Positions 44,300 through 55,699 of a stretch of DNA of 64,000 nucleotides are shown here, piece by piece (the first letter of the stretch is position 1; each line of letters starts with the position of its first letter). Position numbers and translations under genes: made by a program. The DNA is from Aphrocallistes beatrix (lineage: Eukaryota; Porifera; Hexactinellida; Sceptrulophora; Aphrocallistidae), in assembly GCA_963281255.1 (NCBI GenBank), contig OY725488.1, positions 3,991,925 through 4,055,924 on the forward strand, read 5' to 3'. The notes beneath the pieces are model-generated. The model saw only the letters and a program-made list of their open reading frames with translations, did no database searches and was not told the DNA's origin.

Positions 44300-46520
44300 A
44301 GTAGGATGTCCAAGAATGATGACATTAGATGATCCTAGAGTACGATTGGATGTCTTAACCTGTATGAGTTGGATGATATAGTCCGGAGCAAGGGAATGGA
44401 GGATTTTGAAGAGGATACGATGTTTAACAGGCAGCCAGTAGAGGTTGATAAGAAGAGGAGAAGAAAGAAGGTACGGGAGACATTGTAGATTAGTCTAGCT
44501 GCACTGTTCTGGACTCGCTGGAATAGAGATAATCGGGATTTGGGGACAACCATACAAGAGGCTGTTTAGATAATCAAGACGAGTTGTGATTAGAGCGCTA
44601 ACTAGAGTTTCACTGACTCGCCTTGAGAGATACTTTCTAATACGCCGGATGTTATAGATGTTGTAGAAACAGGAGGAGGCAACCTTGCTGACCTGAGTAG
44701 ACTTTAAGAAGGTGTTGTCCAACCAAATTCCAAGATTTGCTACTTTGAAAGAAGAGATTCTCGATTCACCAACAGAGATGCTATCAGATTGGACATTAGA
44801 CTGCTGTTGACGAGTCTCTATTATAAGGAATTCAGTCTTGGTGTCATTAAAAAGCGAGTTGTTGGTGAGGAGCCAAGAATGGATCGCAGAGATGCAAGAT
44901 TGGATGGCGGAGAAGGAAGAAAATTTCAGAAGAGATAGAATCGGGTTTAAAAGAAAGATTGACCTGAGTATCGTTGGCATAGCAGTGCATGTCGGGGATG
45001 TGAGACCTAATAAGTTCGAAAGGAGGACTGGTATAGAGGCTAAAGATAAAGCGGACCAAGACAAGAACCCTGATGAACTTCGTGTTGGACTGGGATATTA
45101 CCCTTAATCGAGACGAATTGAATCCTATCAGAGAGGTAAGATTCAAACAAACACAGAGAAGAGCCACAGGTTCCGGAATGAGCCTGGAGACGATTAAGTA
45201 CGATGGTATGGTCGACAGTGTCGAAGGCTGAACAAAGATCAAGAAGAACCAGAAGGGTTGTTGGCGATTCATGTTGAGGAAGATGTCGTTTGTGATCATC
45301 AGGATCGCAGTATCCGTACTGTGATGCTTACGATAAGCAAACTGCGTCCCGCGGAAGAGACGATGTATTGTAGGATGATTCACGACCTGGATGGATGCGG
45401 CCCTCTCAGTTATCTTAGAAATGAAAGAAAGATTGCTGAGAGGAGGATAGTTGGAGAAGATGGGATCGAGATTTTGTTTTTAGTTTGGGCAAGATGATGG
45501 CGCGCTTCCAGAGAGAAGGAAATTGACCAGTAGAGAGTGAACTATTTACTATTTTCTTAATGATGGGCGCTAGGATGTATAGAGATTATTTGACCTGGGA
45601 TGTTGAAATAGGTTCGAGGGAACAAGATTTATTTGGAGCGGAGGAAACGAGTGAAACGATTTCTTCCTCAGATAATTCTCTGAATTAGTTGAATGGATGC
45701 TGGAATTGGATGTTGGAATTATCTGAGGGAGTGATGGAAAACATCGTCGTCTTCCATTACCTTTTGAATAGATGGTGGAACGTATGTTGTTTACTTATAC
45801 AAAAAAGAAGTTGGCGGGTTCCTGAGAGAAAGCAGCCCAGCATGGTGTGGTGAGCCTTTTACTGGCGTAACCTGCGCAGTGAGTTAGCCTTATAGAAGAG
45901 TGAGCGCTGTTCATGACAGACTGACTGATCCAATCAGAATAGAAACTGGGACATCCCTGTTCATAAGATCAGTCACAAGATTCCTCCGATGCTTGAATTC
46001 AGCCAAATGGTCATGGTCATTATACTGGCGCCACTTCCGTTTAGCCTCCCTCTCACTCGATTGGCCAGCTTGATACTACTGGTGTACCAAGGGGCCCTGG
46101 GGACGCGTGACAATGGTTTTGGTTCGCGGCGGAGCATACTGAATATAGATGAAAGATCTATGTTCAGCATGCTCTGTGTATTGCTATATGATGCTATAAG
46201 TTCCTCAATATGATCAGGTAGCTTAGTACAGAGATCAGAGGAAGCGAGATCAGCAATAAAAATTGAGAGGTTGATGGATTTGGAACGATAGGTAACCTCG
46301 TGAGAGAAAAGAGAAGGTTTGGAAAGCGTGAGGCGACAAGAGATGGAGAAATGGTCAGAGAATAGATGGTCAGGAGCAGCATCAGAGGATGAGGTTGTCG
46401 GCAGAACGGGATATTATCAGATCGAGAATGTTACCCTTCTCATGAGTTGGTTGATTCACTTGCTGGATTAAATATAGAGAGTGCAGGAGCTCGAAGAACT
46501 ATAAAGACTCAGACGGGATG
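44300..46520 (-). pseudogene. CR1/L2-type LINE, reverse transcriptase and part of endonuclease, decayed
   Basis: Minus-strand frames read in order: about 46380-45970, end of the endonuclease and linker (PRAPWYTSSIKLANR); 45383-44847, reverse transcriptase (TQFAYRKHHSTDTAIL, DIFLNMNRQQPFWFFL, FIFSLYTSPPFELI and CYANDTQVNLSFKP); 45064-44495, the C-terminal part (LNDTKTEFLII-like, NIYNIRRIRKYLS, TLVSALITTRLDYLNSLLYG); 44560-44500, LFQRVQNSAARLI. The catalytic YADD box is YAND. Several shifts and stops. The order and motifs match CR1/L2-like ORF2 proteins. Dead copy; 5' and 3' ends not defined. Confidence 0.85.
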
Positions 46521-46567
46521 TCGTCAGAAATAGAAACAAAAATATCACATATCTTTATTTAATAATA

Positions 46568-46665
46568 TCCCTAGTTTGCCGCGGAATGTTGAATTGAAAG
46601 TGAACTAAAATTGAAAATGAAAGTGGGGTCATTTCTATTTATACCTTTGACCCATCGTCAAATTA
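46568..46665. mobile_element. piggyBac-like mini-MITE, copy 3
   Basis: CCCTAGTTTGCC, GAATTGAAAGTGAACT and ATTTCTATTTATACCTTTGA match 17347-17445. Terminal TTAA is not preserved. Confidence 0.5.
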
Positions 46666-46893
46666 CTAAAATATATCTCATTTAAAAGAGCAGTTCATAA
46701 ATGAACAGAAATCTTTCTGATTAATTGAAATTATTTAAATGTTATGTCAAACTCTATGATCAAATGCTAACTACACCTATGGTATTACTCAGCAATTTTT
46801 TTGGGTTTCTCATTCTAAATTTCATTTGTATTTACTTTCCGTCTATCATATACCTTTGTTTTGTTTTTTATCTGTATTTTATTTTCTACTTAG

Positions 46894-47502
46894 GTGACAA
46901 CTTTGAGAGGATCATTATTTTCTCGGCATCTTGAAACATTTCGGAGACTTCGCTCACCGTTATCACATAAAAAAGCAATGGAATCAATTACTATTGGTAT
47001 ACTCCACGTTGGGGCTCCTGCTGGGGGTCAAAATCCCGTTACATGTGCTTTTGTTAAGCTTGCAATTAGCTATGGACACAAGATTTTCGGAATTAATGAT
47101 GGATTTAAGGGACTTGCGAATGGAGATTTATATCAAATCGAATTAAGTCATATGGTTACATGGATGACTACTGGAGGATCAAAACTTGGTACCAATCGGT
47201 TGTTGCCTGAAAGGGATAGCTTTTGTGATATCGCAGCAAATTTAGAGAAATTTCAAATTCAAGCAATTGTTATTGTAGGGGGCTTTGAAGGATATCATAG
47301 TCTTATACGAATGGAAACTGCCCGTCAAATTTTTCCAGCCTTCTGTATCCCAATGCTATTTATTCCTGCAACGATTAGTAATAACATTCCTGGTACTGAA
47401 TATACTCTAGGTACTGATACTTCCTTAAATGTGATTCAGGAATGCATGGATTATCTGAAACAATCTGCCTCTGCAAGTAGAAAAAGAGTATTCATTATTG
47501 AG
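46894..47502 (+). CDS. PFK: 6-phosphofructokinase, internal exon (C-terminal half)
   Basis: This is one exon of ATP-dependent 6-phosphofructokinase, which phosphorylates fructose 6-phosphate in the committed step of glycolysis in the cytosol. The acceptor TTTTCTACTTAG precedes 46894; the donor GTTAGT follows 47502. The 203 codons are open and in phase 0 at both ends. The first 30 residues match the linker between the two halves; then come GILHVGAPAGGQNPV, INDGFKGLANG, TTGGSKLGTNRLLP, VIVGGFEGYHSL, IPATISNNIPGTEY and SASRKRVFIIE, all in order as in the regulatory C-terminal half of animal enzymes. Residue conservation and the clean frame argue for a functional host gene. Exons for the N-terminal half were not found upstream. 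Confidence 0.92.
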
Positions 47503-47837
47503 GTTAGTGTCGCTCTACTCTACTCCTCGACAAGGTTTAATTTACTGAGATATTGAGTTCATAATTTTATTTAACATTATTGCCTTCTGGGATACCTTCT
47601 CAAGAACAATTTGTTCCATTTAGATATGCTTTTGTTTAGAAATTGTCTTCATTAGTCATTTCGATCACTACATTATTTTGTGTCTTCAGCTTGCTTTATC
47701 CAGTCGGAGAAATAGTAGAGTGTACCCGAAATCTGATTTCCAAATTTTGTACCATCTTATATTCATATGAAGGGTGGCTATTGACATTACATTACGTGGT
47801 TCTTTTACTACCAACCTCGATGTTAATAGCCACTATC

Positions 47838-47902
47838 CTTACTGTTAAAACTCGATTAATGTATATATATATATACGTGTATATATATATATATACTATA
47901 TA

Positions 47903-47935
<33 letters not shown>

Positions 47936-48305
47936 CTATATATATATATATATATATCTGTAACGAATTGATCGAAGAAACTGCCGGGCGCAGAAAGCTG
48001 ATTTTTGCACGTGGGAGTCTTTTGGCTATGGCTCCACTAAGTTCTGAGCTCAGAGCAAAATGTCGACTCATCATGGAATTATGACGCCATTGTCACATTT
48101 TTAAAAGTTAAACAACACAGTTATTCGGGCATAACTCGGCCATTATTGGAGATAGAAGGCTGAAATTATAATAGAATCTGTATACTAACACGCCTCGCAA
48201 TTGATGCAACTATCATCAAAAAATGATCACTCATCACTCTGTTATGACGTCATCTCTACGCATCAATTAAATTGACAAATTTGGGGATTTTTCGTTATTC
48301 GTGTT
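47838..48305 (+). mobile_element. Repeat A, 3' truncated
   Basis: CCTTACTGTTAAAACTCG, an expanded TA tract, then the CTGCCGGGCGCAGAAAGC and AATTATGACGCCATTG blocks through TATGACGTCATCTCTACG; it stops before the GC-rich end. Confidence 0.75.
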
Positions 48306-48412
48306 ATTCGTATGTTTTCAAATTTTATTCTCTGCTTAACTGGTGTGAAATAATTTACCTCAAATTTATTAAAATATGAGATTTATGATTTATTAAATAA
48401 GTCAGCTTAGTA

Positions 48413-48597
48413 CAGTCAGGTTCGCTTATTATGAACCCGCTTAATATGAAAATTCGTTTATTATGAACTAACCTCCTGGTCACAATTTAATTTTCTAGAT
48501 AGGATTTCTATTGGATCAAGTTGGCTTAATATAAAGTATCTCTATTATGAACAGATTTTTTGGTCCCCAGGTGGTTCACAATAAGCGACCCTGACTG
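48413..48597 (+). mobile_element. pogo/Tigger-type MITE (CAGTCAGGKTCGCTTA family)
   Basis: 185 bp, TA flanks, CAGTCAGGTTCGCTTATTAT at the left and GCGACCCTGACTG at the right. Confidence 0.85.
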
Positions 48598-48672
48598 TAT
48601 TCTGAAAAAGTTAGTCAAGTCACTAATATGACACACTTCTACTAGATATATTTAATGAAATTTACTATTATA

Positions 48673-48862
48673 CAAGTGCGCTTCGCTTGCTTGCGCTGCG
48701 CGGCTGGCGGACACTTTGTGTCCGCCGGAGGCTCCCTTCGGTCGCCTGAAGGTGACATTGGTTAATTAAACGGGATATATCATCTCTAAATATGTCCATC
48801 TTAGTTTTAAAATCGATATCACTCGAAAAAACACCAAATTTGTCAATTTTTAAAATTTTGTA
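48673..48862 (-). mobile_element. Repeat A, GC-rich 3' part only
   Basis: Contains the full hairpin block (GTGCGCTTCGCTTGCTTGCG, then GGCGGACACTTTGTGTCCGC) and the CTCTAAATATGTCC and CACCAAATTTGTC blocks, then ends. A fragment of a CGGATAGTACGTAC-type MITE follows at 48880-48960. Confidence 0.7.
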
Positions 48863-49032
48863 TATTAGATTTCTATATAGTAGTACAAACCCGGTTAGTA
48901 TGTTCTTACGGATAGTACGTACTAATAATTCCTTCCATAAGGAGTGCGTCTTATCCTAGTTCTACTCTATTAATATCTCTAGATAATTTATTAGTAAATT
49001 TATAAAAATAAATTCAGCAATATAAATAGCAA

Positions 49033-49496
49033 TTGCGCTTTGCTTGCATGAGCTGTGTGGTTGGCAGACACCTTGCATTCGCCAGAGGCTGCTTTTTGCC
49101 CAGACTAATTAATTATAAGGTAGATTATATCTCATCAAGGTACGTATGTACTTACTTTTATAATCGAAATCGCCTAATTTGACAATTTGTCAATTTATTT
49201 GTTGATGGTTGATGACGTCTAACAGTGTGATGAGTTATCATTTTTTTGATAAAGTTGTGCTATATGTGAAGAATATTAATTTACCCATCCTTTTAAAATT
49301 TCTGCCTTCTATCACCTAAATGGCTGTTAAATTTGAGTTATATTCTAAAAACTGAAATTTATCATAATAAAAAGGTATCAATGACATCATTTTTCATTTT
49401 TGTTTTAGGCAAAAATTAGTGGAGTCTTAGCTAAAAGATTCCCACATGCCGAATATCAGCTTTCTGTCTAGGCAGTTTCTTCAATCAACCACTTTT
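49033..49496 (-). mobile_element. Repeat A, decayed copy
   Basis: All blocks from a mutated GC-rich end (TTGCGCTTTGCTTGCATGAG) to CAGTTTCTTCAATCAA are present in order, but strongly diverged; the CRE-like motifs are lost (GATGACGTCTAAC, AATGACATCATT). Confidence 0.7.
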
Positions 49497-49886
49497 GTGA
49501 TGTTTGTGGATTTTCATCTAAATGGCGTAATGAAATGATTCGTATCATGATATCTATCTGACACTTTGATATTGGCCTCAATAGCAATACAACCGCAATG
49601 ATTAGAAATGAAGGTTATTCTTTTGCCTTTTATACTTTGTAAGTTTTTTGTATGAGTAAATGAAAACAAACTTTCCCTAGTACAGGGTGTATCATAAATG
49701 TTGTCGTGTAGTAGAATTGCCTAAGTAGTCATACTATTGTATTATAACCACATGTAGTCTTCATTTATTAGTACAGTATTGCTTAGTATCCGGTTGTACT
49801 TTGTAGAAAATTACTTAATCTATTTCTAGCTAAACTGAAATTCCAGAATTTTTACTAACGCTGTCAACCTGTTATTTCCAGGAAAA

Positions 49887-51080
49887 TGAATGCCCGAGAT
49901 CATGGTTTAGAGCTCCATACGCAGGCCATTGGAATGTTGAATGCAGGAATGGCTCAGAAGGGTGTTGCATTAAAGCTCCGAGTTAGTTTGAGATCAATCG
50001 AACGTTGGTGACACGAAACTTGGAGAATCTCAAAAGACCAAAAGTCGCCCCGGACGAAATTCAACTGTTAAAAAGGCCGCCAAAATTATGATTTCAAAAT
50101 CTCTCGGTAAGAGAGGAAAATCTACTAGGAAATCTTGTTCAATCTACCTTTACTGTAATTTTGATTATTATTATTAATTTTCATTTCAAAATCTCTTGGT
50201 AAGAGAGGAAAATCTACTAGAAAATCTTGTTCAATCTACCTTTACTGTCATTTTGATTATTATTATTAAACGCAAGAATAGTTATCAATAGGGGATATCC
50301 TATATCCCATTCAACTGTTTACCGATATCTTAGGGATAGCATAGGAGTGAGATCCTTTAAAAGGTCAAAAATCCCGCGATTGACTGCGAAAATAAAGGAA
50401 AACCGTCTCAAATTTGCTGAATCTCGCAAATAATGGACTGTTGAAGATTGGAAACGCGTTTTGTGGTACGACAAAGCACCCTTTCAATTGTTCAATACAC
50501 TTAATAGACAAAATGATAGTGTTTGGGCTCAGAATTCAGCTGAGGTTGACCCTTGTGTTTAAGTCAAATTTCCTGGAAAAATTAACGTCTGGGGCATGAT
50601 GTCACATCGTGCAGTATCTGAGTTGCATATTGTCCCGCGAAAACAGACGATAAATGGTTGTTACTACCGAAACTATATTCTGGAAATGACCTGTGAGGGT
50701 GCCATTGAACGTAGGTCGGATTATGGTTCAATAATGGAGAAGTCAATGCTCTCAAACATGCACAATTTTATTTTCATGCAGGATGGTGCCCCAGCACACA
50801 CAGCAAATTTGACTCAAGTCTGGTGTGCAGAGCATTTCCCAGGGTTTTGGCGTAAAGGGGAGTGGCCAGGCAACTCACCCGATCTCAATCCTATCGAGAA
50901 TCTATGGTCGATTTTGAAGGATAGTGTCAATCAAATGGAGAATGTCACTAAAATCGAAGACCTGATTTTTCAAGTAAAAAATGCCTGGGCAAGCATTAAT
51001 CCGAATATCTTAGAAATCTAGTCGGCAGTATGCCTGATCGTATTAAATCAGTAATAGATAGTCGAGGAGATTACATAAAT
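49887..51080 (+). pseudogene. DD37E Tc1-like transposase, decayed
   Basis: 49887-50010 keeps the N-terminal part (ARDHGLELHTQAIGMLNAGM, then SLRSIERW and a stop). A 92-bp tandem duplication follows. About 50400-50500 has WTVEDWKRVLWYDKAPF with the first Asp. 50596-51021 is open with MMSHRAVSELHIVP, IFMQDGAPAHTANLT (second Asp) and SPDLNPIENLW (Glu), again 37 residues apart. Related to the copy at 18606-19684 but older. Confidence 0.85.
50091..50268 (+). repeat. 92-bp tandem duplication inside the transposase pseudogene
   Basis: ATTTCAAAATCTCTYGGTAA starts at 50091 and again at 50183; the two units differ at only a few sites. It is out of the coding phase. Confidence 0.85.
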
Positions 51081-51100
51081 AAATCAAAATATATACATGA

Positions 51101-51648
51101 TACAAGCGCGCTTCGTTTGCTTGCGTGCGTGGCGGGCGGACAATGCGTCCGCCGCAGGCGCCCTTTGGGCGCCTGTGGTCACCATTGATTAATTATAAGG
51201 GAGATAACATCTCTAAATACGTCTGCCATAATGCTATAATCGATATCGCACGTAAATCACAAAATTTGTCAATTTTAAAAATTTTGATGCGTAATGATGA
51301 CGTCTTAACAGAGCAATTAGTCATCATTTTTTGATAACAGTGAGGAATATTAATATACATAATCTATTAAAATTTCAGCCTTCTATCTCTTATAATGGCT
51401 GAGTTATGCTCGAATGACTGTATTGCTTAACTTTTGAAAATGTGACAATGACGTCATAATTTCATGATGAGTCGACATTTTCGTCTGAACTCAGTACTTA
51501 GTGGAGCCATTGCCAAAAGACTCACACATGCCAAAAATCAGCTTTATACGCCTGGCAGTTTCTTCAATCAATTCGTTACAGATATACTATATATATAGTA
51601 TATATACGTATATACGTACATTAATCGAGTTTTAATAGTAAGGATACA
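51101..51648 (-). mobile_element. Repeat A, nearly full length
   Basis: From CAAGCGCGCTTCGTTTGCTT through GGCGCCCTTTGGGCGCC, GATGACGTC, AATGACGTCATAATTTCATG to TTAATCGAGTTTTAATAGTA. It is one of the best copies for defining both ends. Confidence 0.8.
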
Positions 51649-52299
51649 TTCTGGGTTATTAAATTCAATTATAGTACCCGACAACACTTATGATACACCC
51701 TCTATATGTATGCCATTTTTGTGTAAAATTCTCAAGAAAGCTTGATTTTTGATATTTGTGAAGTAGCATGACACTCAATACTCCATAGAAATGACATGAA
51801 ATGTGTCGCTGTGTCATAACATAAGAAAATTCAAGAAATATCCTTTTCCACAAAACTTAGTGAACACTTGAAAAAAGGCGTGTATTTGTCATATTTTCCG
51901 GCCAAATAATTTCAGTGGATGAAAATAAACGATTTCAAACTCCAGGTATAGGCAAAATCTCTTGATTGGTAATATTGTTGAGATAGAATTTAGAGAAATT
52001 CTCTCTTGGATCCATTTACAAATTGTACAATTTGCACTCGATTAGTTGGCGCAATTCTCTATATTCTCTGTGGATAGTTGTTTCCATATATACACTATGT
52101 AGTCTACGGTGCGATTTCAAATATATCATAGTCATTGATTGTTTCTACTTTGAACTTGCATAATGTGAATGCTCTAGTGAGATAAAAATTTAATTAGATA
52201 AACCGTGACCTTCTTTATATAAAATAATGCCACTACTTTAAACCATGGATTACTTATTGACTAAAGTCATTAATTCATATGGATTCCAATTAAATGTTA

Positions 52300-52716
52300 A
52301 TCCTTACTATTAAAACTCGATTAATGTTTATATGTGTGTGAATATATATATTTCTCTGCAACGAATTGAATGGAGAAACTGTCAGGCACAGAGACCTAAA
52401 TTTTTGCATGTAGGAGTCTTTTGGCTATGGCTACACTATGTTCTGAGCTCAGACGAAAATTACTCATCATGGAGTTATGAAGTCATTGTCACCTTTTTCA
52501 CTAGTATAATTATTAATTTCAGTTTTCGATCATAACTCAGCCTTTTTGGTGATAAAAGAAAGCTGAAAATTTAATAGAAAGTGTATATTAATATATCACA
52601 AGTATGATAAAGCTATCTTCAAAAAATGTTGATTTATCACTCTGTTATGACATCATCATTACTCTGCAAAAATTGACAAATTTGGTGATTGTGTGATATC
52701 GATTATAACAGTAAGA
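52300..52716 (+). mobile_element. Repeat A, 3' truncated by a foldback-family end
   Basis: CCTTACTATTAAAACTCGAT to CGATTATAACAGTAAGATAT, where CATAGCCTACTTAATATAAG (foldback family) begins at about 52719. Confidence 0.7.
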
Positions 52717-52867
52717 TATACCATAGCCTACTTAATATAAGGCCTGAAAGTAAATGCACCATGGATGAACAACAAGATGGGAAATTTCTTTCTAGGTGCA
52801 ACAAAAGTGTTGTCACCCTAGATCATTCATCATTATGCTTGATTGATATCGAACCAATAGTAATTAC

Positions 52868-53293
52868 CAGGGCCTCTGAGAGAATCAGAGAGGCCCGGGC
52901 CACTGCTAGAATTTAGACTACGATTCCAATAAATGAAAACATGAGAGTGATAAATATTATACAATAATATAAGTGTAATAATGTGAATACAAACGAGCAT
53001 TAATTGATACTTTTCTTACCTTTTTCTGTGCGAATGCATCAATTAATGAGGTAAAATCTAAACCTTCATGCAATATCATAATTTATATTAAGCATGGCCA
53101 GCACAGTTAAACGCTCTGCATAGTTGAACGGTGGTAATTTGAACTTGCTTCCAAATCTTTGAAGGTGCGTTTCCCTGATGCCACTGATGCAGGCAAACTA
53201 ACAAAATATGTTGTGCAATTATGGTATTTAAACATTGCAATAAGCCCAAGTTCGAGTATTTCTCGAAGCAATTCCTTTTGATTGCACCTGTAT
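52868..53293 (-). pseudogene. hAT transposase C-terminus and element end (ZMYM1-like)
   Basis: On the minus strand 53290-53010 reads ELLREILELGLIAMF, VSLPASVASGKRTFKDLEA, NYHRSTMQS and LHEGLDFTSLIDAFA with breaks. This is the conserved hAT dimerisation region (LPVSVASGERSFSKLK and LRSTM in relatives). The element end lies at about 52868, where CAGGGCCTCTGAG and a GAGAGGCCCGGGCCACTG block form a hairpin. The 5' part is absent; repeat B abuts at 53296. Confidence 0.75.
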
Positions 53294-53295
53294 AA

Positions 53296-53640
53296 TCTAT
53301 ATATTAAAATGCTAGGATTTTCTTTGTTTTTTTGTTTGTTTCAATTTTTCAAACAATTTTTACACCTTTTCTCTACAATACTATGTATGTACGGCTTCAC
53401 TCACACAATAGAAATCATTTACGATACTATTGTAGGCTGTCATTGTTTTTAATACCTCAGAGCAATAGCTTATATAGATGTCTCAATTATATTATAGTGT
53501 ATAGCAATAAAAAAGGTTTTGTGTATATTTTCAAACCTTTATATACGTGCATATTTTAACATCATTTGATGGATTCTAAATAAATCGCTAGAGACTAGTT
53601 TCTAACGGTTGACATGGGGTTTTAGGGTGTAGAGTCCGAA
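53296..53640 (+). mobile_element. Repeat B, short copy
   Basis: TATATATTAAAATGCTAGGA at the start, CGATACTATTGTAGGCTGTC, TATTTTCAAACCTTTATATA and TTGACATGGGGTTTTAGGG at the end. The tandem region is reduced to one unit. Confidence 0.7.
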
Positions 53641-53817
53641 TATTGTATTTTTGATTCTATGTGATATATTCTTTGTTTACTTTTTTTAAAATAACGAAAT
53701 ACAACACACAACAGAATTTTTAACTCTCTTTCTCATTCTCTCTCCCCTCATTCGGACTCTAGCTTGTTAGCGCACTAATATGCACTCAATTTATATAATA
53801 CTAGTAGATAGAATCAA

Positions 53818-55376
53818 GGGGCCTTATTCACTAACAAAACTTAAGTTTTGCTTAACTTAAAACTTAAGTATAACTTAAGCAAAAACTAAGTATTTGCTTC
53901 ACTTTAAGCAAAAACTAAGTTTTGCTTAACTTTAAGCAAAATCTAAGTATTTGCTTAACTTTAAGCAAAGACTAAGTATTTGCTTAACTTGAGAAACCGC
54001 AAAGAATTTGCTTGCTTTACAAAAATGTCAAGAATTTAATACTTTTGAATTATCCAAATACTGTAATCACAATCAAGTTCCATGGTTAAATTATATGAAC
54101 AATAGTCCTATTAAATAGTTATAAATTTGTTAAGAAATATTCTAGTTTAGTTAGATTTCATGGCTTCTGCACTAAGTTTACTTGAGATTGAAATTAAAAT
54201 TATTTAAAGGAGTTTACGTCGCCAAAGAGTTTTTAGGGATCGACTTAACCCAATGGAGGCATATTCTGATTTCGATTTTATCGCTAGATACAGAATAACG
54301 AAGTATTAGTTTGTAAACCTCTTGAACAAAATTTCCATCAAACTTCATCGATCTACTGCTCGTTCCCACTCAATTGCTCCAACAACACAACTAGCTGTAG
54401 CTCTGCAGTTCTTAGCTACTGGAACGTTTCAGACAGTTATCGCATCCGCACATGGAATCTCGCAAACGTCTGTATCGAGATGCGTAACTGCTGTGACTGA
54501 AGCATTAACCAGCATAGCTCCAGCATATATCAAATTTCCGAATACAACTCGACAAAGGGTCATTCAAGAATATTTCTTAAAAAAATACAAGTTTCCACTA
54601 GTTCTAGGATGTATTGATGGTACCCATGTTCCCATCCTTGCGCCATCAACGAATGAGGATATCTATGTTAACCGAAAGGGATTTCACTCTATAAACATCC
54701 AAGCAATTTGTGACCATGAATTTCGCTTCATCAATGCTGTTGTCAAATGGCCCGGCTGTACTCATGATGCTTTTATTTGGCGTCAATCAGGCATCAACCG
54801 GGAGATAACAAGTGGTGGGATTGAAACTGACCATGGGTAGTTCTTAGGTGATAGTGAGTATGGATTACGTCCTAATTTAATGACTCCTATAACTTCTCCA
54901 GGTACACCTGGGCAAAGAAGGTATTATCGGGCTTTCCTTAAAGTTCGTCAAACAATTGAGTGTACTTTCGGTATCTGGCAGAGTCGTTGGAGGTCCATGG
55001 ATAAAACAGGTAGGGCTCTCTGTTATAGTCCTGAAAAATGTTGTAAAATAATCATTGCTACTATGGTGCTGCATAACATGTGTATCTGTTATGGACCAAA
55101 GTGTAAAAGATTTGTGAATCTTGGCTAAATGCAACTTTGGCTGAGCCAAAGTGTTGAGTTAACCTAAATTTGATGGGAGCATCATACATCATGGGTTGAT
55201 AAGAAATTGTAGATTTATTTAATCTTATTGCGTTATGCGTGAGTGTAGTAAATATTATGATCACCAGTTGAGAAAATCCTTTAACGCTAATATAAAACTC
55301 ATCCATGTTAACATTAGCAATGCACAATAATATTTAAAAATATTAACAATTCAACAAATATGAGTCATTCGCACTA
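53818..55376 (+). mobile_element. PIF/Harbinger element (left end and transposase)
   Basis: GGGCCTTATTCACTAACAAA at 53818 looks like a Harbinger terminus. It is followed to about 54000 by subterminal repeats of CTTAACTTTAAGCAAAAACT, unit about 33 bp. No matching right end was found, so the boundary is open; it may extend to about 56700 if the second-ORF remnant belongs to it. Confidence 0.65.
54160..55128 (+). pseudogene. Harbinger (HARBI1-like) transposase, three in-frame stops
   Basis: One frame runs from ATG 54160 to TAA 55126 with no frameshift but three internal stops: TAA 54205, TAG 54307 and TAG 54838. Visible family features in order: RRQRVFRDRLNPMEAYSD near the N-terminus, a helix-turn-helix (SAHGISQTSVSRCV), LGCIDGTHVPI (first Asp), NRKGFHSINIQAICD, FLGDSEYGLRP (second Asp), then QTIECTFGIWQSRW (Glu). 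The DDE triad is intact. About 322 codons is a normal length. Inactivated only by point mutations, so relatively recent. Confidence 0.9.
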
Positions 55377-55617
55377 GTCACTTGCTCTGTTACGAGGGAC
55401 AGGGTGTAATTCAGTTGTCACTTGCTCTGTTACGAGGGACAGGGTGTAGTTTAGTTGTTACTTACTTTGTTATGAGGGACAGGGTGTCGTTTATAGTTGT
55501 CACTTGCTCTGTTATGAGGGACAGTGTGTAGTTTAGTTGTCACTTGCTTTGTTATGAGGGACAGGGTGTAGTTTAGTTGTCACTTGATCTGTTATGAGGG
55601 ACAGAGTGTAGTTCAAA
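55377..55617 (+). repeat. Minisatellite, 40-bp unit, 6 copies
   Basis: Units GTCACTTGCTCTGTTACGAG plus GGACAGGGTGTAGTTTAGTT, with small changes and one 42-bp unit. Ends near 55617. Confidence 0.9.
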
Positions 55618-55699
55618 TATATTAAATATACTAAGAATACTGTCAAACAATCTACACTCACTTGGACGTACTCCCTTTGAAGTGCACTTTAGGAGGACC

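Larger units (their letters stand above)
49683..51702 (+). mobile_element. ITm-type DD37E transposon, copy 2, with nested repeat A
   Basis: Left end CAGGGTGTATCATAAATGTT and right end inverse AACACTTATGATACACCCTC, flanked by TA. Repeat A (51101-51648) lies between the gene and the right end. Confidence 0.8.

Noticed and set aside
44838-45497. Plus-strand frames of 79-89 codons
   Set aside because: They are antisense shadows of the LINE reverse transcriptase on the minus strand.
47643-47963. 106-codon frame rich in Tyr and Ile
   Set aside because: The second half is translated TA microsatellite at the start of repeat A; the first half has no similarity.
55377-55617. CRISPR-like array of 40-bp units
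   Set aside because: Units are contiguous and near identical without spacers.
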